From Clostridia bacterium (lineage in GTDB: Bacteria; Bacillota; Clostridia; Christensenellales; Aristaeellaceae), in contig JAFQOD010000069.1 of assembly GCA_017395685.1 (NCBI GenBank), positions 1 to 33,131 on the forward strand: a stretch of DNA of 33,131 bases, written 5' to 3'. A program made the position numbers and the translations under genes. Positions within the stretch are counted from its first letter, which is position 1; each line of letters opens with the position of its first letter. The notes under the pieces were generated by a model that was not told the DNA's origin, searched no databases, and saw only the letters and a program-made list of their open reading frames with translations. Positions 1-6,762 of this stretch are shown here, one piece after another.

Positions 1-1643
1 GCAGCTTCCTTCACTTTGCCGCCCAGGAAAGGCGTTTCGGCAAACTGATCATCACCAATCTTCAGAGAGGCGATCTTGCCTTCAGCATCCAGGGTAACTT
101 CCACATACACGGGGCCGGCATAGCCCTGAGCGGAGGCGGATTTCACATCCCCGGCAGGAGCGGCAGCTGCATCAGCACCGCAGGCGGCGTTGATGGCATT
201 GACCACAGCCTGGGAGGTGATGGTGGCATTGGCCACGGCGTCGATATCGCTGAGCGCAAGGGGAGGAACCTTACCGGTGAACTGATCGGTGAAGGCAGCT
301 TCCTTCACTTTGCCGCCCAGGAAAGGCGTTTCGGCAAACTGATCATCACCAATCTTCAGAGAGGCGATCTTGCCTTCAGCATCCAGGGTAACTTCTACAT
401 ACACGGGGCCGGCATAGCCCTGTGCGGAGGCGGACTTTACTTCCCCGGCAGCAGCGGCAGCGCCAGTGGTATTATCCTCAGCGGGAGCAGAGGGGGCAGC
501 ACCCTGAGACTGGGCAGCAATCTGCTCCACTGCGCTCTTGATGGCGCCGGAGGTAACCGTTGCGCCGGAAATGGCATCCACATTCTTGGCTTCATCAGCG
601 GTCAGGCCGATATACTGAATCAAATAAGCGGGTTCCTTGGCCTTGGCACCGAAACCATCGGTTTCCTTGAACTGATCATTGCCGATGGAGAAATAGCTGA
701 TCTTGCCCTGGGCGTCAAAGGCGGCTTCCGCATATACGGGGCCGGCGAAGCCCTGGGCAGAAGCGCTGTAAATCTGTACGCCTTCAGGCTTTTCGGGCAG
801 CACAATTTCATCCTCAGCACCGGGGAAGAGGATGCCCTTGGCATGATTGGCGGCGGTATTGACGGCACCGGCCACAGCATTGGAGGTAATGGTGGCGGAG
901 GTGATGGCGTCTACCGTGCTTTCAGTGGCCTTGCCGCCCGCCTTGATGACGCTGACAGGGAGAACCTTGCCGATGAACTGATCGGTGAAGGCGGAATCCT
1001 TGGCTTTGGCACCCAGACCGGCGGTTTCAGAGAAATTGCCGCCGCCCACGGAAATGCCGGTAAGGGTGAGATTGGTATCCACGCCAACCACCACTTCCAC
1101 CGGGCCGCCGAAGCCCTGAACGGTGGCCTGGGCCACATAGCCCACCACTTCTTCCCCCTGATAGCCGGCATAGCACCAATCCACCAGCACTTCTTTGGGC
1201 TGGGCAGCATTGACGGCGCTGATAACCGCATTGGAGGTGATGGTGGCGCCGGCGATCAGATCGATATCGCCGTCGGCCAGGGGCAGGGATTTGCCGATGA
1301 ATTGATCGGCAAAGGCGGGCTCCAGCGCCTTGGCGCCAAAGCCGGGGGTTTCAGCAAATGCGCTGTTGCCGATGGTGATAGAGGCGATTTTGCCTTCTTC
1401 ATCCGGCACATATTCCACATATACAGGGCCAGCAAAGCCATCCGCCTTGGCAGCATGCACATTCAGGGGCATCTCCTGAAAGGAATCGGCCAGGGGCAGC
1501 ACGGCCTTGCGGGCATTTTCAGCCTTCAGGGCATTCTGCTCATTGATGGGGTCGATGGTGAGGGCATAGGTGCAGCCCAACGCCAGCCCTGCAACCAGGG
1601 TGATGATGAGCAGCGCCGCCCAGCCGGGAAGTTGCTTCTTCAC
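1..1643 (-). CDS. RnfG-like membrane protein with at least five tandem FMN-binding domains (partial)
   Basis: My translation of the complement gives 547 residues before the window edge, so the C-terminus is missing. It starts at GTG 1643 behind AGGAGG. Residues about 8-28 are one membrane segment. The following stretch (DPINEQNA..ARKAVLP) resembles the N-terminus of RnfG/NqrC. Then come tandem FMN_bind domains at about 65-150, 165-268, 288-378, 400-488 and 498 onward. Each complete one ends in a flavinylation-like motif: GATITS (Thr134), SATITS (Thr251), SGATVTS (Thr362) and NATITS (Thr474). In NqrC/RnfG this threonine carries FMN attached by ApbE, and an ApbE gene lies two genes upstream in the same operon. 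Inferred role: an extracytoplasmic multi-flavin electron carrier. An Ala/Pro/Ser-rich linker lies at about 379-399. No Rnf partner genes are visible, so it is not a standard RnfG. Confidence 0.85.
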   Translation of the reverse strand, partial: MKKQLPGWAALLIITLVAGLALGCTYALTIDPINEQNALKAENARKAVLPLADSFQEMPLNVHAAKADGFAGPVYVEYVPDEEGKIASITIGNSAFAETPGFGAKALEPAFADQFIGKSLPLADGDIDLIAGATITSNAVISAVNAAQPKEVLVDWCYAGYQGEEVVGYVAQATVQGFGGPVEVVVGVDTNLTLTGISVGGGNFSETAGLGAKAKDSAFTDQFIGKVLPVSVIKAGGKATESTVDAITSATITSNAVAGAVNTAANHAKGILFPGAEDEIVLPEKPEGVQIYSASAQGFAGPVYAEAAFDAQGKISYFSIGNDQFKETDGFGAKAKEPAYLIQYIGLTADEAKNVDAISGATVTSGAIKSAVEQIAAQSQGAAPSAPAEDNTTGAAAAAGEVKSASAQGYAGPVYVEVTLDAEGKIASLKIGDDQFAETPFLGGKVKEAAFTDQFTGKVPPLALSDIDAVANATITSQAVVNAINAACGADAAAAPAGDVKSASAQGYAGPVYVEVTLDAEGKIASLKIGDDQFAETPFLGGKVKEA

Positions 1644-1745
1644 GAAAGTTCCGTCCTCCTTAATGCGCAGGAAAGCGCGCATATGGTATTCATCCGGATT
1701 ACCATCCGGGGGAGCATAAGGGGCAGCCGCCCCCTGGAAATAGAA

Positions 1746-2144
1746 TCAGATATCGGGCAGATCGGGGGAAGGGGTGCGGTCGGTAAGCACCAGCTCTACC
1801 TGCACTTCATTATGGGCGCAGATGACCCTTGTCCCCAGGGCCCGTTTATCGTAATTATCCACCGTCACCTGGCCCTGCTGGATACACTGCTGGGTGATGC
1901 AGGTGGATTCTTTCATATAAAAACCATTTTCCATCAGATGCAGGATATTGGTTTTGCCGTCAGGCTGGGAGATGGCGACATCCCTTTCCATCAGCAATTC
2001 TTCCTGGGAATGCAATTGACCGCTGATATAAATGCGCACCAGGCCGTTGGGGGCCTTTCCCAGCAGGGTTGTCTGAGAAACGATGATCAGGATGCAGGCG
2101 ATAATCACCACGCCCAGAATCAGAAAAATATTCTTTTTGCTCAT
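1746..2144 (-). CDS. NusG domain II-containing membrane-anchored protein
   Basis: The protein has 132 residues with an N-terminal membrane anchor (about 5-24) and an extracytoplasmic domain of the NusG_II type. It keeps the cysteine pattern of that family: STCITQQC near residues 81-88, then VICAHN near 107-112. Such proteins commonly sit beside ApbE, Rnf subunits and FMN_bind proteins in Firmicutes, but their biochemical role is not established. The gene starts 9 bases after the ApbE gene behind AGGGGG and is followed by the multi-flavin gene, so the three are probably one transcript. The 100-base gap to the next gene contains short inverted repeats (GGGGC-AGCC-GCCCC at 1720-1733, ATGGTA/TACCAT at 1683-1705) that could affect RNA processing. 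Confidence 0.8.
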   Translation of the reverse strand: MSKKNIFLILGVVIIACILIIVSQTTLLGKAPNGLVRIYISGQLHSQEELLMERDVAISQPDGKTNILHLMENGFYMKESTCITQQCIQQGQVTVDNYDKRALGTRVICAHNEVQVELVLTDRTPSPDLPDI

Positions 2145-2153
2145 GGCGCCCCC

Positions 2154-3203
2154 TTACCTGGAGGTGGCGCCCATGGACCGGGCATATTTTGCCATCCCGT
2201 CGCTCATCAGTACCGTGCCATCCATCAGGGACCAGATGGCTTCCGCCCCTTCCGTTGCTTCAATCAGCGCCCTGCCCTCTTCATAGGGCATGAGGAAGAG
2301 GGTAGTGGACAGATAATCGGCCAGCAGGGAGCTTTCGCATACCACCGTTACCGCCTGGATATGCCGGGCGGGCATCAGGGTGGCGGGATCGATGATGTGA
2401 TGATACCGTTCCCCATCCACCGTATAATAGCGCCAGTAATCACCGCTGGTGACCACTGTCAGCTGATCGACATACAATACTTCCAGCATGCCGCTGAAAT
2501 CATCAGGATCCTGGACGCTGACGCCCCAGTGGAGCCGGCCGTCCCGGGGAGGCTCGCCGGCGATGACATTGCCCCCCAGACTGAGCAGGAAGGAGGGCAT
2601 TTTTTCCATCAGGGATGCGGCGGCAAGATCGGCGGCATAGCCCTTGGCCACAGCGCCGATATCCAGTTTCAGCAGGGGATCGGCAAAATAGACCGTCCGC
2701 TTTTCGTGATCCAGAATGACTTTGGAAAAATCGGTATGCTGTGCCGCTTCTTCCAGGGCAGCCATGGGAGGCAGCTGGGCATTCAGGGGATCCTCAATTC
2801 CGGCAGTACGGAAATCATGCCACAGGGACAGCACGGCGCCCATGGCGATATTCGCGCCCTCTTTTCCATCCGCCCATTGCTCCTTGCACCAGACGATCAG
2901 ATCAAAGAGGGGGGCGGGGATTTCCACAGGCTCTTTGGCGGCATGGGCATTTACGTACCAGAGATTGTGCAGATTGGGATAGGAATTATAGGCGTCAAAG
3001 ATGCGGTGATAATCCCGCAGCTGTGCCATCACCTCATCAGCGGCCTGATTGAATTCATTCTGATCTTTTGTATAGCCGATCAATTGGATTTCTGTATCAA
3101 AAATGCCATAGGCCACACGGCTGAATTTGGCATATTCCTCTGCGGTGGTACAGGCCGGGCATGCAAGCATCAATGCGGCCAGCAGGCAGATCCATTTTTT
3201 CAT
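2154..3203 (-). CDS. apbE: ApbE-family FAD:protein FMN transferase
   Basis: This is a 349-residue exported protein. ApbE enzymes transfer FMN from FAD onto a Ser/Thr of target proteins outside the membrane, using Mg2+. Family signatures are present: GAVAKGY (about 183-189), LGGN (209-212), HHIIDP (268-273) and ADYLSTTLF (295-303). The usual PxTGxP is PATLMP here. An upstream ATG at 3269 exists, but it lies only 10 bases after the predicted transcription start and precedes the signal peptide. I therefore chose ATG 3203, which opens directly on MKKWICLLAALMLAC, a signal peptide that may be a lipoprotein signal. The ribosome binding site there is weak. It is first in the operon with the NusG-II and multi-flavin genes, which supply its likely substrate. 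Confidence 0.9.
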   Translation of the reverse strand: MKKWICLLAALMLACPACTTAEEYAKFSRVAYGIFDTEIQLIGYTKDQNEFNQAADEVMAQLRDYHRIFDAYNSYPNLHNLWYVNAHAAKEPVEIPAPLFDLIVWCKEQWADGKEGANIAMGAVLSLWHDFRTAGIEDPLNAQLPPMAALEEAAQHTDFSKVILDHEKRTVYFADPLLKLDIGAVAKGYAADLAAASLMEKMPSFLLSLGGNVIAGEPPRDGRLHWGVSVQDPDDFSGMLEVLYVDQLTVVTSGDYWRYYTVDGERYHHIIDPATLMPARHIQAVTVVCESSLLADYLSTTLFLMPYEEGRALIEATEGAEAIWSLMDGTVLMSDGMAKYARSMGATSR

Positions 3204-3285
3204 CCACTCAACCAACTTTCCAGATCCATTTTTACATTTCAAAGAGGAAAAACATGCAAATGTGCACACTTTTCCACTTTCATTT

Positions 3286-3314
3286 ATTATAACAAAGATG
3301 TATACTTAATTCTG
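3286..3314 (-). promoter_or_regulatory. Promoter of the apbE / multi-flavin operon
   Basis: On the minus strand the -10 box is a perfect TATAAT (bases 3291 down to 3286). At 17 bases the -35 position reads CAGAAT (3314-3309), unlike TTGACA. The missing -35 and the palindrome centred 29.5 bases upstream of the -10 suggest an activator-dependent (class II) promoter. Predicted start is near 3279. Confidence 0.65.
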
Positions 3315-3329
3315 TGATGCGAGTCACAG
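3312..3329. promoter_or_regulatory. CRP/FNR-type operator shared by two divergent promoters
   Basis: The sequence CTGTGA-TGCGAG-TCACAG is a perfect palindrome matching the TGTGA-N6-TCACA consensus of CRP-type proteins. Its centre (3320.5) lies exactly 29.5 bases from the upstream edge of both the minus-strand -10 (3291) and the plus-strand -10 (3350). That places it at -41.5 for both predicted start sites, the classical class II activator position. The neighbouring regulator has a CRP-like recognition helix. Confidence 0.75.
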
Positions 3330-3355
3330 AAAATTACAGGCAATTCGTGTATACT
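3327..3355 (+). promoter_or_regulatory. Promoter of the CRP-family regulator and antiporter operon
   Basis: The -10 box is TATACT at 3350-3355. The -35 position 17 bases upstream is CAGAAA (3327-3332), far from consensus. Predicted start is near 3362, with the operator at -41.5. This suggests the regulator activates its own operon. Confidence 0.6.
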
Positions 3356-3415
3356 GTCTTCGCCTTGCAATAAGGTTATTTAACATGTAGAAATTTTTCA
3401 GAACGGAGGGTTTGC

Positions 3416-4078
3416 GTGGATATCTCTGCCCAATTGCAGAAATTGCCGTTTGCCTCGTTTGCTACGGAAGAAGAGATGAGAATCGCCGCCCAGTATGCCT
3501 ATCTGATGTCATTTTCCAAGGGGGAAGTGGTGCATGCCCGTTCCCAAGGCGATTGTCTGGGGGCGGTGATGGTGCTTTCCGGTTCCTTGTGCGCATCCAT
3601 GATTTCAGATGACGGAAGGCAGATTATGCTCTATCGGCTGCAAAAAGGGGAAACCTGCGTTTTTTCCGCCCAGTGTGTGCTGAATCTGCTCAGCTATGAA
3701 GCGGTGGTGGAAGGGGAAGAGGATGGCACGGCGCTGGTTGTGCCTGTAATTGCCCTTAGTGTCATCATGAAAAATGTGCATGTGCAGAATGCCATGATCC
3801 GCCTGGCGCTGAAGCGCTGCTCCCAGATCATGCATTCCCTGGAGAGCGTATTATTCAGCCGGGTGGACAAACGGCTGGCACAATGCCTGGTGCGGGAAGC
3901 AGAAAAGCATGGAAAGATGGAAGTGCATCTTACCCATGAGCAGCTGGCCCGGGATATTTCCTCCGCCCGGGAAGTGGTCAGCCGCACCCTTTCCCGTTTT
4001 ACCAGGGAAGGGCTGATTCAGGTGGGGCGGGGCGCCATTATCATTCTGGATCCGGAAGGATTGAAAGCATACAAATAA
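3416..4078 (+). CDS. CRP/FNR-family transcriptional regulator
   Basis: The protein has 220 residues, the usual length for the family: an N-terminal cyclic-nucleotide-binding-like beta barrel (about 10-120), a dimerisation helix (about 122-160) and a winged HTH (about 165-212). The recognition helix SAREVVSRTLSRF has Arg185, Glu186 and Arg190 spaced like the CRP residues that read TGTGA, and TGTGA/TCACA boxes occur nearby. There are six cysteines (47, 59, 81, 87, 135, 157). The C81-x5-C87 pair lies in a GETCVFSAQC stretch of a kind I recall from clostridial relatives, but there is no classical N-terminal FNR iron-sulfur motif. The effector is unknown; redox or a metabolite are both possible. 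Start is GTG 3416 behind GGAGGG. The antiporter operon starts 38 bases downstream, so the two are probably cotranscribed. Confidence 0.88.
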   Translation: MDISAQLQKLPFASFATEEEMRIAAQYAYLMSFSKGEVVHARSQGDCLGAVMVLSGSLCASMISDDGRQIMLYRLQKGETCVFSAQCVLNLLSYEAVVEGEEDGTALVVPVIALSVIMKNVHVQNAMIRLALKRCSQIMHSLESVLFSRVDKRLAQCLVREAEKHGKMEVHLTHEQLARDISSAREVVSRTLSRFTREGLIQVGRGAIIILDPEGLKAYK

Positions 4079-4116
4079 TCGCCGCATCTGACGGCGGAAA
4101 CAGAGGGGAAAGCCTG

Positions 4117-4581
4117 ATGGCAATATTGATTTATGGGTTCTGGCTGGTGCTCAATGGGCGCCTGACCGGGGAAATTATGCTCCTTGGCATCCCGGTGATG
4201 GGGATTGCTATGCTGTTTGCGTGCAAATTCTGCGATTGGTCCCTGAAAAAGGAATGGGGATTATACCGATGCATCCCGCTGCTGATTGCCTATATGGCTG
4301 TGGTAGTATGGGAAATCATCAAGGCCAATCTGGCGCTGACCCGGGTGGTTTACCGCAAGCAGCCACAGCCTGTGGTCTGCACCGTCCAGACCAAGCTGAA
4401 AAGCCGGATGGCCCGGATGCTGCTGGCCAATTCCATCACCCTCACCCCCGGTACCATCACCCTGACCTTAAAAGGGGATGAACTGACCATCCATTGCCTC
4501 ACCCCCGAAATGGCGGAGGGGCTGGATCAGACGGTATTTGAAAAACGACTGCAGAGAATTGAGGAGGTGCTCCATGGATAA
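4117..4581 (+). CDS. mrpE: Mrp-type antiporter subunit E (MnhE/MrpE; Mbh subunit A equivalent)
   Basis: The 154-residue protein has two or three N-terminal membrane segments, the family-typical stretch AVVVWEIIKANLALTRVVY, and a soluble C-terminal domain with LLANSITLTPGTITL. MrpE is a small accessory subunit of multisubunit cation/proton antiporters and of the ion-pumping half of Mbh hydrogenases. It is the first gene of the ten-gene membrane operon. Its ribosome binding site (GAGGGGA) lies in the 38-base gap after the regulator gene, and its end overlaps the next start by 8 bases. Confidence 0.92.
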   Translation: MAILIYGFWLVLNGRLTGEIMLLGIPVMGIAMLFACKFCDWSLKKEWGLYRCIPLLIAYMAVVVWEIIKANLALTRVVYRKQPQPVVCTVQTKLKSRMARMLLANSITLTPGTITLTLKGDELTIHCLTPEMAEGLDQTVFEKRLQRIEEVLHG

Positions 4582-4879
4582 TGCGTATGCATATCTGATC
4601 CAGGGGGCCATGGCCATCCTGGGGCTTGCCCTGTTTGTATGCCTGTTCCGGGCGGTAAAGGGGCCTTCCACTTCTGACCGCATCATTGCCGTCAACATGA
4701 TCGGCACCATTACTATGCTGCTGATTGTGCTGCTGGCCCTTCTGATGAAGGAAGGGTATCTGATGGATATCGCCCTGATTTATGCCATGCTCAGCTTCCT
4801 GGCGGTGGTGCTGCTGTGCAAGATTTATATCGGCATCCACCGGGCGAAAAAGGAAAAGGAGGAAAAGCAGAATGTTTGA
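4574..4879 (+). CDS. mrpF: Mrp-type antiporter subunit F (MnhF/MrpF)
   Basis: The 101-residue protein has three predicted membrane helices and the family pattern FRAVKGPSTSDRIIAVNMIG near residues 25-44. I chose ATG 4574 because it overlaps the mrpE stop and follows GAGGAGG. An upstream in-frame ATG would run far into mrpE and add a hydrophilic leader. The C-terminus is short and highly charged (RAKKEKEEKQ). It overlaps the mrpG start by 8 bases, which suggests translational coupling. Confidence 0.92.
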   Translation: MDNAYAYLIQGAMAILGLALFVCLFRAVKGPSTSDRIIAVNMIGTITMLLIVLLALLMKEGYLMDIALIYAMLSFLAVVLLCKIYIGIHRAKKEKEEKQNV

Positions 4880-5195
4880 ATATCTTCGCTTTGGCCTCTT
4901 TGCTCTGTTTCTTGTGAGCGGGCTTTTCATCCAGCTGACGTCGCTGATCGGCGTCAATCGTTTCCGTTATTCCATCAATCGCATTCATGCCGCCGGCATG
5001 GGGGATACCCTGGGGCTGCTGCTGATTTCTGTTGCGGCCATCATTTATACCGGGTTTGACGGAGTAACGCTGAAGATACTATTCATTCTGGGCTTTTTCT
5101 GGCTGACCAGCCCGGTATCCGGCCATCTGCTGGGCCGGCTTGTCAGCGAAACGGATGAGCATTTCCAGGCGGAGGCAGAAATATGGAAGCGCTGA
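4872..5195 (+). CDS. mrpG: Mrp-type antiporter subunit G (MnhG/MrpG)
   Basis: The 107-residue protein has three membrane helices. The family hallmark is present at about 31-47: YSINRIHAAGMGDTLG, followed by a TSPVSGHLLGR stretch. ATG 4872 lies inside the end of mrpF. The gene overlaps the following MbhD-like gene by 13 bases. The order E-F-G at the front of an operon matches Mbh/Mbx-type clusters; classical Mrp operons run A-B-C-D-E-F-G. Confidence 0.92.
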   Translation: MFEYLRFGLFALFLVSGLFIQLTSLIGVNRFRYSINRIHAAGMGDTLGLLLISVAAIIYTGFDGVTLKILFILGFFWLTSPVSGHLLGRLVSETDEHFQAEAEIWKR

Positions 5196-5455
5196 ATGTG
5201 ATTTTGCTGATTTTTATTCTGGTATGCGCCATTGCGGTGGGCCGGGCCAAGAGCCTGCTGGCCTCGGTAATCATTTTCATGTCCCAGGGGCTGGCCATGT
5301 CCATCGTGTGGATTTTGCTGCGCTCCCCCGATCTTGCCATTACGGAGGCGGCGGTGGGCGCAGGCATTTCTTCCATTCTGATGTTTGTTGCGCTCAAAAA
5401 GATCCATGCCATTAAGGAGGAGGGGGCCAAAGAGGATGAAGAAGCACAAGAGTGA
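5183..5455 (+). CDS. MbhD-like subunit (DUF4040; equivalent to part of the MrpA C-terminus)
   Basis: The 90-residue protein has three membrane helices and the conserved SPDLAITEAAVGAGISS segment (about 49-65) of MbhD/DUF4040. In canonical Mrp antiporters this segment is fused into the long MrpA protein; in Mbh complexes it is a separate subunit, as here. The C-terminus is an acidic charged tail. The gene overlaps mrpG upstream and the MbhE-MrpB gene downstream by 20 bases. Confidence 0.88.
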   Translation: MEALNVILLIFILVCAIAVGRAKSLLASVIIFMSQGLAMSIVWILLRSPDLAITEAAVGAGISSILMFVALKKIHAIKEEGAKEDEEAQE

Positions 5456-6386
5456 CGCCCTGGCCCGCCTGAAAAACTGGCTGGAATACGGGGATGATCC
5501 ACTGGAGGTGGAAATGGAAGAGGCGCTGGGAGAGGAAGAGGCGCCCCCCATTCCCGCAGAGGAGGATGCCCCGGAATGGGAGGAAAGGGAAGATCGAAAG
5601 GCCCTGGCGCCAAAAAAAGAAAAGCATCCCCTGTATGATAAGGTATACCGCATTGCGGCTGAGGTGATCAGCCTGATGCTGATCGCAGTGCTTTTATATG
5701 CTGCCGTCCACATGCCCAATTTCGGCGGCGCCGATACATTGGTGAACAGCGAGGTATCCGCCTTCTATGTGGAAAATACGCTGGAGGAAACGGGCGCTGT
5801 CAACATCATCACCGGGATCATTCTGGATTACCGGGGATTTGATACCCTGGGCGAATCCCATGTGTTGTTCATCGGTATCTGTACGGTGCTTTTGCTGATG
5901 AGCATCAAAGGGGAGAAGGATGAGGAACAGCGTATTTTTGAGGATGCCTATGACCGGCATTTTGAGCCGCGGCATGATGAAATCCTGCAGACGGCCACCC
6001 GCATTCTCACTCCCCTGATTGTGGTCTTTGGCATTTATATCATTGTCAACGGCCATCTTTCTCCCGGCGGCGGCTTCTCCGGGGGTGCAGTGCTGGGTGC
6101 TGGGCTGATTTTGTATCAGAATGCCTTTGGGTATCTGAAGGTGGAGCGGATTTTCACCTTCCGAACCTTTAAGTGGGTTTCTGCATGTTCCCTGCTTTTC
6201 TATTCCCTGGCGAAGGGATACCATTTCTTCACCGGGGCCAATCATCTGGAAAGCGGCATTCATCCCGGGGTGGCAGGCAATATCTTTTCCGCCGGGCTGC
6301 TTTTGCCCCTGAATGCAGTGGTGGGCCTGGTGGTGGCCTGCACCATGTATGCATTGTATACCATGTTCAGAAGGGGGGATTTCTGA
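5436..6386 (+). CDS. MbhE-MrpB fusion subunit with an acidic N-terminal extension
   Basis: The 316-residue protein has three parts. Residues 1-75 are hydrophilic and strongly acidic (runs such as EMEEALGEEEAPP), with no recognised domain. Residues about 78-165 match MbhE, including ILDYRGFDTLGESHVLFIG. Residues about 185-316 match MrpB/MnhB, including the characteristic GHLSPGGGFSGGAVLGAGLIL. In Mbh clusters these are usually two genes (MbhE and MbhF). The start is ATG 5436, shortly after AAGGAGGAGG; an upstream in-frame ATG at 5385 is possible but sits well inside mbhD. Its TGA shares a base with the mrpC start. Confidence 0.88.
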   Translation: MKKHKSDALARLKNWLEYGDDPLEVEMEEALGEEEAPPIPAEEDAPEWEEREDRKALAPKKEKHPLYDKVYRIAAEVISLMLIAVLLYAAVHMPNFGGADTLVNSEVSAFYVENTLEETGAVNIITGIILDYRGFDTLGESHVLFIGICTVLLLMSIKGEKDEEQRIFEDAYDRHFEPRHDEILQTATRILTPLIVVFGIYIIVNGHLSPGGGFSGGAVLGAGLILYQNAFGYLKVERIFTFRTFKWVSACSLLFYSLAKGYHFFTGANHLESGIHPGVAGNIFSAGLLLPLNAVVGLVVACTMYALYTMFRRGDF

Positions 6387-6760
6387 TGCTGCAATTGCTT
6401 TATGAGCATATTGATGTGGTGGTGGCCCTGGCCCTGTTCGGCATTGGATTCACCCAGCTGCTGCTCAATAAAAACCTGATCAAGAAGATCATCGGCTTTT
6501 CCATGATGGATAGCGGTATTTATCTGTTCCTTGCATCCTACGGCTATATTGAATCGAGGATCGCCCCCATCTATGTGGAGGGCAATACCGATCCTTCCCT
6601 ATATGTCAATCCCCTGCCTGCCGGCCTGGTGCTCACCGGCATTGTGGTTTCGGTCAGCGTAACCGCTGTGATGCTGGGGCTGACGGTGCGGCTGTATCAG
6701 AGGTATCACACCCTGGATATTGATGAAATTGCTGAGCTTGTAAGAAAAGAGGGGAAATAA
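6386..6760 (+). CDS. mrpC: Mrp-type antiporter subunit C (MnhC/MrpC, NuoK-like)
   Basis: The 124-residue protein has three membrane helices related to NuoK. The family segments GIGFTQLLLNKNLIKKIIGF (about 20-39) and NPLPAGLVLTGIVVSVSVTA (about 80-99) are clear. The start overlaps the preceding stop as TGATG, so translation is probably coupled. It ends two bases before the first large antiporter subunit. It fits the conserved B-C-D order seen in both Mrp and Mbh complexes. Confidence 0.93.
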   Translation: MLQLLYEHIDVVVALALFGIGFTQLLLNKNLIKKIIGFSMMDSGIYLFLASYGYIESRIAPIYVEGNTDPSLYVNPLPAGLVLTGIVVSVSVTAVMLGLTVRLYQRYHTLDIDEIAELVRKEGK

Positions 6761-6762
6761 AT

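Noticed and set aside
1-460. CRISPR-like or intergenic tandem repeat
   Set aside because: The repeat is in frame with a 98-codon period and encodes an FMN-binding domain, so it is a protein domain duplication.
1645-1745. Small hairpins between the NusG-II and multi-flavin genes as a terminator
   Set aside because: The stems are short (5-6 bp) and no T run follows on the minus strand, so they do not look like a true transcription end.
843-3317. A very long plus-strand open frame (824 codons) opposite the flavin genes
   Set aside because: It lies antisense to two recognisable proteins (ApbE and NusG-II) and to FMN domains. It has His/Gly-rich low-complexity translation and no ribosome binding site, so it is a by-product of codon bias in GC-rich DNA.
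3312-3329. Rex-type or FNR-type site
   Set aside because: Rex sites (TTGTTAA..TTAACAA) and FNR sites (TTGAT-N4-ATCAA) do not match. TGTGA-N6-TCACA fits CRP-type recognition.
4079-4116. Terminator or promoter between the regulator and mrpE
   Set aside because: Only a 5-bp stem (CGCCG/CGGCG) without a T run and no -10/-35 pair are present in 38 bases; cotranscription is more likely.
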